Of a stretch of DNA of 64,000 nt, positions 58,603-64,000 are shown piece by piece. The stretch spans positions 62,001-126,000 of the forward strand of contig MNRO01000022.1 in assembly GCA_001915995.1 (NCBI GenBank), given 5' to 3'. Position 1 is the first letter of the stretch. The number at the start of each line of letters is the position of its first letter. A program made the position numbers and the translations under genes. This stretch comes from Clostridium sp. 26_21. Lineage in GTDB: Bacteria > Bacillota > Clostridia > TANB77 > CAG-508. The notes below the pieces were generated by a model. It saw only the letters and a list, made by a program, of their open reading frames with translations, searched no databases and had not been told where the DNA came from.

Positions 58603-59539
58603 TTAAATAATTGCACCTAAAACCAAAATTCCCAAATTATCAGAATAAATTTTATCAAATTGGGAAAGAGGAAGTGGATTAGTACCAAGACCAACTTCAA
58701 TAGTATATCCAGGTCTATTGTGATTTTGAATAAACCAATCTTTATAACCAGCAAAACTAGAATTATAAGGAGTCGATTCTAAAGAATATCCACTAACTTT
58801 AGCAAATTGAGTACCAATTTCAAAACTGTAAGGAGGATTATAATTCTGAAATTGCCAATAAATTACTTCACCTTGAGAATGATATGCAAGAATAAGCCTA
58901 AAATTATGTTGAAGAGTAAAATTATAAACTGCAAGTGATTCTGGTTCTGTAAGAGGACCATATCCGACGAAATCACGAGGAGCTGGACCGAGTAAAACCT
59001 TGAGAATATTTTATTTCACGAGCTTGTTGCCAACCTGCTGGAAACTGTAAATTTAAATCCACACCTCTAATATTTGCTTTCCAACCATTTGGAAAAGGAA
59101 TAGTGGCAAAGCTATAAGCAATTTTTGAAGCTTGAGTATATGATGGAGAATTTGTAGGAAGAGCACCTGTAACCAAATCAACACCATCAGGATTAACCAT
59201 AGAAACAATATAAATAGTAGAAACATTAAAAAGCCAACGAGCAGGATATCCGAAAATAGTTAAATTATTAGAATAGCAATAACAATAATCAGCTAAAAAT
59301 TTCATTAAAATAATACTTGTAATCCATTCATTTGCATGATAAGAAGCGGAATAAAAAACTTCATTAGAACCATTACCAATTTTTATAAAAGGAATATCCT
59401 TTCCCATAATAGATTTTCCAATACTACCAACAGAAATAAATGGATATAAATTTGTCAATTGGTGCAAATCTTTAATAAAAACATTGTAACTATAATTAAC
59501 ATTTGTAGAAATGATAGAATCTTGTCTAAAATAATTCAT
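58603..59539 (-). pseudogene. M14-family zinc carboxypeptidase, split by a one-base frameshift
   Basis: The first part (59539 down to about 58991) reads through SIGKSIMGKDIPFIKIGNG and the zinc motif SASYHANEW (H-x2-E), then VSMVNPDGVDLVTG and GVDLNLQFPAGW, and stops by frame change at 58973. The rest, in another frame, continues GPAPRDFVGYGPLTEPESLA, LAYHSQGEVIYW (third zinc His), GYKDWFIQNHNRPGYTIEVG (catalytic Glu) and ends at 58603. One extra G near 58990 accounts for the break; without it the enzyme would be about 311 residues. M14 members of this type cut gamma-D-glutamyl-diamino acid bonds in peptidoglycan peptides. No signal peptide. Real lesion or sequencing error. Confidence 0.85.
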
Positions 59540-59659
59540 AAAACCCCCATTCTGATTATATATACTTATAATATGAAAACAATTAAAATTAGTGACAAAT
59601 AGGTAAAAATATGATATAAAAATAATGAGAAATTAGCTAAAAGAAAGGAAAATAAAATT

Positions 59660-60121
59660 ATGAATAAATTTATGAAAATAGCAAAAGAAAGATCAATAAA
59701 TGGATGTAGAAATCATGAAGGTGGACCATTTGGAGCAGTAATAGTAGATAAAGAGGGAAATGTTATAGCAGAAGGAAATAATAGGGTTTTATGTGATTTA
59801 GACCCAACAGCACATGCTGAAGTAACAACAATAAGAGAAGCTTGTAAAAAGTTAAAAACATATGATTTATCAAATTATATTTTATATACATCATGTGAAC
59901 CATGTCCAATGTGTTTATCTGCAATAATTTGGGCAAATATAAAAGAGGTGTATTATGGATGCACTAAAGAAGATGCTGGAAATATTGGATTTAGAGATGA
60001 TATAATTTATAAATATCTTGAAGGAAAAAATAAAGATTTAATAAATTTGAAACAAATGGATAGAGATGAATGTATAGAAGCATTTAATGAATATAGCAAA
60101 AATAATGGAACAATATATTAA
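59660..60121 (+). CDS. guaD: Guanine deaminase (cytidine-deaminase fold)
   Basis: The 153-residue protein has the zinc motifs DPTAHAEVTTIREA (H and catalytic E) and TSCEPCPMCLSAI (P-C-x2-C), GGPFGAVIVDKEGNVIAEG, and a C-terminus (DAGNIGFRDDIIYKYL) like Bacillus GuaD, not like TadA. GuaD deaminates guanine to xanthine in purine salvage. tRNA adenosine deaminase is the main alternative but less likely. AAAGGA before the ATG. Single gene with a terminator shared with the convergent gene. Confidence 0.8.
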   Translation: MNKFMKIAKERSINGCRNHEGGPFGAVIVDKEGNVIAEGNNRVLCDLDPTAHAEVTTIREACKKLKTYDLSNYILYTSCEPCPMCLSAIIWANIKEVYYGCTKEDAGNIGFRDDIIYKYLEGKNKDLINLKQMDRDECIEAFNEYSKNNGTIY

Positions 60122-60125
60122 AAAT

Positions 60126-60161
60126 AAAAGATGAAGTTGATAGTTATCAACTTCATCTTTT
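60126..60161 (+). terminator. Bidirectional terminator between guaD and the - strand membrane gene
   Basis: AAAAGATGAAGTTGAT / ATCAACTTCATCTTTT, 16 perfect pairs with loop AGTT; A and T tails on both sides. Confidence 0.85.
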
Positions 60162-60166
60162 AAAAC

Positions 60167-60442
60167 TTAAGGATTTTTACTATTTTGCCAAATATAATAG
60201 CTAACAGCAAAATTGATAATCCAAATTAGTAAAGAAATAAGTTCTTCAGGTTTGAATTTATTCGAAAAATAGTGAATAGCTATAAAGAATAATTCAGAAA
60301 AAATTAATATACTATTTGAAACCAAACGAACAACTTGCCAATTTGAATTTTTGAATTTTAATTGACAAAAAAGTGTAAAAATAAATGTTGCTAATGCTAA
60401 TACATACAGCAAAGCAATCAAACTTACAAAAGCTTTAAACAT
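60167..60442 (-). CDS. Small hypothetical membrane protein (91 residues)
   Basis: Not recognised. It has three predicted membrane helices (about 5-28, 38-60, 68-86), short loops and a positive loop (QLKFKNSNWQ). AAGGAGG lies nine bases before the ATG. Single - strand gene, convergent with guaD. No conserved motif was seen. Confidence 0.65.
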   Translation of the reverse strand: MFKAFVSLIALLYVLALATFIFTLFCQLKFKNSNWQVVRLVSNSILIFSELFFIAIHYFSNKFKPEELISLLIWIINFAVSYYIWQNSKNP

Positions 60443-60686
60443 AATTTCCTCCTTATAACTTTTATTGGTGTAAATAATTATATATGTAAAACTAAAAAGT
60501 CAGAGAAAAACCTCTTACTAATTAGTGAAAACTTAGTTCACATAGCTAGTATTATATTGTGTATTAGTGAAAAAATCAAGGAAAAAAATAAATATTTTAA
60601 ATTATATAATGAAATTGAAAATTTATATAGATTTTATAAATGATCATTTTTAGTCGAAATGATCCATGAAAATTAATAAAAAAGTG
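60443..60686. other. A+T-rich gap without a recognisable gene
   Basis: Together with the next promoter this is a 330-base stretch without an ORF of note. It must hold the promoter of the - strand gene at 60442, which I could not place with confidence. A repeat-like AAATGATC pair (near 60637 and 60657) is the only other structure seen. Confidence 0.4.
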
Positions 60687-60715
60687 TTGACTTTTTGCTA
60701 AAATATTCATATAAT
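60687..60715 (+). promoter_or_regulatory. Sigma-A promoter of the 23-residue ORF
   Basis: TTGACT (60687-60692), 17-base spacer, TATAAT (60710-60715). Confidence 0.75.
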
Positions 60716-60775
60716 TTAATAAACAATCATATGTTAATCCATATGAAAATAACTTATATAAAGGAGGAGTTTATT

Positions 60776-60847
60776 ATGTATGGAGATTGGATGAAAGATA
60801 TGCCTATTGTTGTTGGAAGTGAAAGTAAGGACAAGAAGATAAAATAA
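60776..60847 (+). CDS. Small ORF of 23 residues with promoter and strong ribosome site
   Basis: The peptide starts MYGDWMKDMPIVVG and ends in a Ser/Lys-rich SESKDKKIK tail. AAAGGAGGAG lies eight bases before the ATG, a good sigma-A promoter about 60 bases upstream, and a terminator 33 bases downstream, so it is a complete short transcription unit of about 190 bases. No membrane segment and no known family. It could be a signalling or regulatory peptide, or the visible part of a small RNA that is also translated. Confidence 0.55.
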   Translation: MYGDWMKDMPIVVGSESKDKKIK

Positions 60848-60879
60848 ATAGATTTTTTTTTACTGAATATTTAATACCT

Positions 60880-60912
60880 AAAAAGACAGTCGTTTAGACT
60901 GTCTTTAATTTT
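60880..60912 (+). terminator. Terminator of the 23-residue ORF, overlapping the end of the - strand gene
   Basis: AAAGACAGTC / GACTGTCTTT perfect stem, loop GTTTA, then AATTTT. The stop codon of the convergent gene lies within the hairpin. Confidence 0.75.
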
Positions 60913-61832
60913 GGCTCTAAAATCTTATTAACTTTTTTCTTTTGCTTTTTTTCTTTTTCTAGTTGTTTTATATATAAAGAAGTCCATTCATTATATACAT
61001 TAATTATACTTGTATAATATTTATCAGTATAACAATTTTCATTAGAAATAGAAATCTCTAAACTCAAAGTTCGTATTGTTCTTAGGAAAACTTGATGTAA
61101 AGATTGATATACATATTTTGAACCTGCAGCTTGACTTGATAAACTCATACATAGATATTCAAGTTCATTTAATACATCAGTAGCTAAAGCAGAAAATTTA
61201 AAAGGAAAATTTGAATTGTTTAGAGTAAAGAGTTCCTGAGCTTCTTTTTCAGAATATATTCTATTATTTTCTGTTAATAATTTAAATGAATTGAAAGATA
61301 TTCTCGAATCTAGTATTCTATAATATATTTGATTTAAATCTGCTTCTTTTAATTTTTGCCTATATTTTTCAATAAAATTATCGTCATTATAAATACTTCT
61401 TATTTCATTAGTATTAAAAAAGCAGAAGCTTTCATAATCTTTAGTATCTAATTTTAAGAATGTACCAAGTTCACTATTTTTAAAGACTTCACAAATTATA
61501 GAACATTTTATTGTTAATTCTTCAGAAAATGATTTTGCTATTTCAGATGCTTTTTCTTGTTGTCTTAATTTTGTGGTTCTGTCATATTGAATCAAAGCCC
61601 ACATTGCACCAATTATCATTCCTACTAATGTTAGTAGTGTTAAGCAATTATTTAATGAAATAAAATTAAAAAACACAATTTGCTGTTCTTCTTCTGAATA
61701 ATAAATTCTGATACAGTCAATGCCAAATACTTGTTTTAAAATAATATAAAAAATAATAAATAATATTGATGCTATAAACAAAATAGTAGCAACCTTTGTT
61801 CGAGTTGGATGTCTCTTTATTGCATCTATCAT
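60894..61832 (-). CDS. Hypothetical membrane protein with large cytoplasmic helical domain
   Basis: Not recognised. From the ATG at 61832 (GGAGGGGA upstream; the ATG at 61847 overlaps that site) it is about 312 residues: two membrane helices (about 14-38 and 63-85, the second MIIGAMWALIQY), then a mostly helical soluble domain (about 90-300) and a lysine-rich C-terminus. The two-helix plus helical domain layout resembles DUF4760-like proteins, but I cannot claim it. Single gene with a clear promoter and a Spo0A-box-like site upstream. Confidence 0.65.
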   Translation of the reverse strand: MIDAIKRHPTRTKVATILFIASILFIIFYIILKQVFGIDCIRIYYSEEEQQIVFFNFISLNNCLTLLTLVGMIIGAMWALIQYDRTTKLRQQEKASEIAKSFSEELTIKCSIICEVFKNSELGTFLKLDTKDYESFCFFNTNEIRSIYNDDNFIEKYRQKLKEADLNQIYYRILDSRISFNSFKLLTENNRIYSEKEAQELFTLNNSNFPFKFSALATDVLNELEYLCMSLSSQAAGSKYVYQSLHQVFLRTIRTLSLEISISNENCYTDKYYTSIINVYNEWTSLYIKQLEKEKKQKKKVNKILEPKLKTV

Positions 61833-61855
61833 TAAAATCCCCTCCATATGAAGGT

Positions 61856-61884
61856 ATTATACATAGGTATGACAATAAAGTCAA
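61856..61884 (-). promoter_or_regulatory. Promoter of the - strand membrane protein gene
   Basis: On the - strand: TTGACT (61884-61879), 17-base spacer, TATAAT (61861-61856). TGTCGAA on the - strand (61927-61921) lies about 37 bases further upstream. Confidence 0.7.
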
Positions 61885-61983
61885 GAAAAAATCCTAAAAA
61901 ATGTAAATTAAAAGATAAATTTCGACAGAAAATCAATATGAATATTTACAAATAAAAAATACTCTTAAATAAGAGTATTTTTT

Positions 61984-62333
61984 TGGTGGAGATGAGGGGA
62001 GTTGAACCCCTGTCCACTATAAAATTCACACAAACTTCTCCGAGTGCAGTTTATTTTTAATATTCATTTAATAACCACAAACAAACAAGCAATTAATAAA
62101 TATATCTATTAAATACCCACTATTTCCATAGAAAAAATAGTTTTGTTTCCCACTAAATGACACCAACTAAAAATATGTGGGGATATTTCTAGAGGCGACG
62201 TTGCAACTAAGCAGCGTATGCTAATTCTGTATTATCAGCGTTTATATTTAATTTCCCGTTTTTATAGTGGCAAACGAGAATCCACTACTCGCTATTTATG
62301 TTTCAGATATAATGTCGAAACCATTACATCCCC
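61984..62333 (-). ncRNA. ssrA: Transfer-messenger RNA (tmRNA)
   Basis: Rescues stalled ribosomes by tagging the unfinished protein. On the - strand the RNA starts GGGGATGTAATGGTTTCGAC and ends in the tRNA-like CAGGGGTTCAACTCCCCTC and CATCTCC-ACCA, which pairs with GGGGATG. The tag frame reads ADNTELAYAA then TAG (about 62239-62207). Pseudoknot-like paired parts follow. Length about 350 bases. CCA is encoded. Confidence 0.95.
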
Positions 62334-62345
62334 ATGTACATAAAT

Positions 62346-62374
62346 ATTATAATATATTTAGATGAGAAATTCAA
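62346..62374 (-). promoter_or_regulatory. Promoter of ssrA
   Basis: On the - strand: TTGAAT (62374-62369), 17-base spacer, TATAAT (62351-62346), twelve bases before the RNA. Confidence 0.75.
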
Positions 62375-62411
62375 CTAGGCAAGCAAAAATTGTTAAATAA
62401 ATACATCATAT

Positions 62412-62456
62412 AATTTGTCGAAAAGGGTTGAAAAAATTTAATAAGAATGATATATT
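62412..62456 (+). promoter_or_regulatory. Promoter of the sugar transferase gene with adjacent Spo0A-box-like site
   Basis: TTGAAA (62428-62433), 17-base spacer, TATATT (62451-62456). AATTTGTCGAAAA (62412-62424), which contains the 0A-box core TGTCGAA, lies directly upstream of the -35, the place where Spo0A activates sigma-A promoters. Confidence 0.6.
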
Positions 62457-62506
62457 AAAAAAAGCATAAAAATATTAGAATGTTTTTTTATAGGGGGAAT
62501 TTTTAA

Positions 62507-63190
62507 GTGAATATAGAATTTGCTAATGAAAATGCGATAGAAAATAGTTTGAAAATAAAAGAAACGCAAAATTCAGAAAAAGCTCGAAGATATATAAAAG
62601 TAAAAAGGATATTAGATTGTATATTAGCAACAATAGCATTAATAATATTATCACCAATATATTTAATAATAGCAATAGCAGTGAAAATCGATTCAAAAGG
62701 ACCAATATTTTTTGGACATACAAGAATAGGTAAAAATGGTAAAATAATAAAAATATATAAATATAGAACAATGGTTACAAATGCAGAAGAATTAATAAAA
62801 CAATTTACTCCAGAACAAATGAAAGAATATAAAGAAAACTTTAAATTAGAAAATGATCCAAGAATAACAAAAGTTGGAAAATTTCTGAGAAAAACAAGCT
62901 TAGATGAACTACCACAATTATTGAATATTATTCAAGGAGATTTAGCATTAATAGGACCAAGACCAGTAGTAAAAAAAGAACTTGAAAAGTACGGGGAAAA
63001 TGCAGGAAAGTTTTTAAGTGTTACACCAGGACTTACAGGAAATTGGGCAGCAAGTGGTAGAAGCAATACAACATATGAAGAACGTATGAAAATGGAATTG
63101 TGGTATGTTGATAATATATCATTCATAACAGATGTAAAAATTTTCTTTAAAACAATAATAGCTGTAATAAAAAAAGAAGGGGCAAAATAG
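62507..63190 (+). CDS. Undecaprenyl-phosphate sugar phosphotransferase (WcaJ/EpsL type)
   Basis: The 227-residue enzyme starts the lipid-linked repeat unit of a surface polysaccharide by moving a sugar-phosphate to undecaprenyl phosphate. It has one N-terminal membrane helix (RILDCILATIALIILSPIYL), the DSKGPIFFGHTRIGKNGKII and YKYRTMV blocks, FLRKTSLDELPQLLNIIQGD and IGPRPVVKKELEKY, PGLTGNWAASGR, all family signatures. GTG start after GGGGG. It lacks the long N-terminal four-helix part of WbaP. First gene of a locus that continues past the window. Confidence 0.93.
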   Translation: MNIEFANENAIENSLKIKETQNSEKARRYIKVKRILDCILATIALIILSPIYLIIAIAVKIDSKGPIFFGHTRIGKNGKIIKIYKYRTMVTNAEELIKQFTPEQMKEYKENFKLENDPRITKVGKFLRKTSLDELPQLLNIIQGDLALIGPRPVVKKELEKYGENAGKFLSVTPGLTGNWAASGRSNTTYEERMKMELWYVDNISFITDVKIFFKTIIAVIKKEGAK

Positions 63191-63218
63191 AGGATTAAAA
63201 GTAAATGGAGGAATACTT

Positions 63219-64000
63219 ATGAAATTAAAGAAAAGAAATTTTACTTTTGATTTATTATATGTTTTAGCAATTATTATGGTTGTTGATGATCATACGAAAG
63301 CTCAACTTGGAATATTAAAAGCTATTTTTCCATATGATTCGTTTTTTATGCCATTATTTGTATTTATTTCAGGCTATTTTTATAAAAAACAAAATGTTAT
63401 AAAAAACATAAAACATAAAACAGAAAAAATTTTTATACCATATATGATTTGGAATGTTATAATGCTTGGAATAACAATTATCATTGATAGAATATTAAAG
63501 ACAAATTGGGCTATAGGGATTAATAAAGTAAAAGTTTTGAATTCTATTTTTTTAGGTCCATTAGTGACTACAAATGGACCTAGTTGGTTTGTAATTATGC
63601 TTTTTTGGGTTTCCATATTATATAATTTAATAAGGAATGTAATAAAACCTAATAAAATTAATGATTGTATTTTAACAATTATTAGTATTATTGCTGGTTT
63701 AATTTCAGTATATTTATGTGTTAAAGGGTGGAATAAAAAAAGTTCCTTAATGTTATTTGTATTAAGAACATTATTTTATATTCAATTCTATCATTTGGGA
63801 TATATTTTCAAAGAGCATATTGAAGATAGGATAAAAAAAGCTAATAAGTATATTATTTGTTCTATATGTGTAATTATAAATGTAATATTAATTGCAATAT
63901 ATGGAGATAAAGTTAATTTTTATGCAACATCGAATATGAGAGGATTTTCATATTGGTATCTTCCAATAATTACATCGATAACTGGAATAACATTTTGGTA
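63219..64000 (+). CDS. Acyltransferase family 3 membrane protein (cut by window edge)
   Basis: The frame runs open from the ATG at 63219 (GGAGGA upstream) to the end of the window, over 260 residues. It begins MKLKKRNFTFDLLYVLAIIM and has VVDDHTKA in place of the usual catalytic-His region, MPLFVFISGYFYKK, PYMIWNVIMLG and GPSWFVIMLFWVSILYN, all typical of acyltransferase-3 (OafA/NodX-like) polytopic enzymes that O-acetylate polysaccharides. Six or more helices are visible. It lies 28 bases after the sugar transferase gene, so it likely modifies the same polymer. Confidence 0.8.
   Translation, partial: MKLKKRNFTFDLLYVLAIIMVVDDHTKAQLGILKAIFPYDSFFMPLFVFISGYFYKKQNVIKNIKHKTEKIFIPYMIWNVIMLGITIIIDRILKTNWAIGINKVKVLNSIFLGPLVTTNGPSWFVIMLFWVSILYNLIRNVIKPNKINDCILTIISIIAGLISVYLCVKGWNKKSSLMLFVLRTLFYIQFYHLGYIFKEHIEDRIKKANKYIICSICVIINVILIAIYGDKVNFYATSNMRGFSYWYLPIITSITGITFW

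Noticed and set aside
62312..62318. TGTCGAA near the tmRNA 5' end as a Spo0A box
   Set aside because: It is the complement of the conserved GGTTTCGAC stretch of tmRNA.

Overview
The window is very A+T-rich DNA, mostly coding on the + strand. It reads as one chromosomal segment of a low-GC Gram-positive bacterium (Bacillota), most likely an anaerobic, spore-forming member of the Clostridia. Supporting genes are spoVT, a type A-looking RNase P RNA, zinc-binding forms of ribosomal proteins S14, S18, L24, L28 and L32, a 2,4-diaminopentanoate dehydrogenase of amino-acid fermenters, VanW, RNHCP and UPF0182 proteins, and strong GGAGG ribosome sites. I see no prophage, insertion sequence or CRISPR array.

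Layout. 1-3037: surface polysaccharide genes (a GT2 gene cut by the left edge, a pyruvyl transferase family protein, a histidine phosphatase, a second GT2). 3114-8591: secreted or surface functions (SH3-VanW protein, tRNA-Tyr, a prepilin-like PKD/BspA-repeat protein, a DUF4874/DUF4832 protein, a membrane glycosyltransferase). 8695-16353: housekeeping (P-loop/Asp23-like fusion, plsC, a broken typA, O-methyltransferase, peroxiredoxin, ruvB, ftsY). 16409-28406: UPF0182, rnpB, a heterodimeric ABC exporter, uvrB, tcdA, spoVT and small unknown genes. 28557-36744: tRNA-Gly, rpsF-ssb-rpsR, dnaE, a TGS-kinase, rpmB, trmL. 36779-48029: the S10-spc ribosomal protein cluster from rpsJ to secY, with a structured leader, an extra 80-residue ORF between rplW and rplB, and no rpmD. 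48098-58530: rpmF, pyk, der, plsY-gpsA, dtd, diaminopentanoate dehydrogenase, a sigma/anti-sigma pair, GNAT, AIM24. 58603-64000: a frameshifted M14 peptidase, a guanine deaminase, small unknown genes, tmRNA, and a second polysaccharide locus running off the right edge.

How the parts work together. Most of the window is translation, replication/repair and lipid housekeeping: plsC, plsY and gpsA supply phosphatidate precursors; ftsY and secY serve protein export; ruvB, uvrB, ssb and dnaE serve DNA metabolism. Promoters are near-consensus sigma-A sites, nearly always with a 17-base spacer, and units end in clear hairpin-plus-U terminators.

The least expected signals are: (1) a structured intergenic repeat that follows terminators, with two long and two short copies; (2) a leader at 25807-25905 with mutually exclusive pairings around the Shine-Dalgarno sequence of an unknown gene; (3) two genes (14927, gpsA) whose Shine-Dalgarno is separated from the AUG by a perfect hairpin; (4) the extra ORF and missing rpmD in the ribosomal cluster; (5) two broken genes, typA (about 52 bases missing) and an M14 peptidase (one extra base), either real or assembly/sequencing errors. 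No clearly new defence or biosynthetic system is present.
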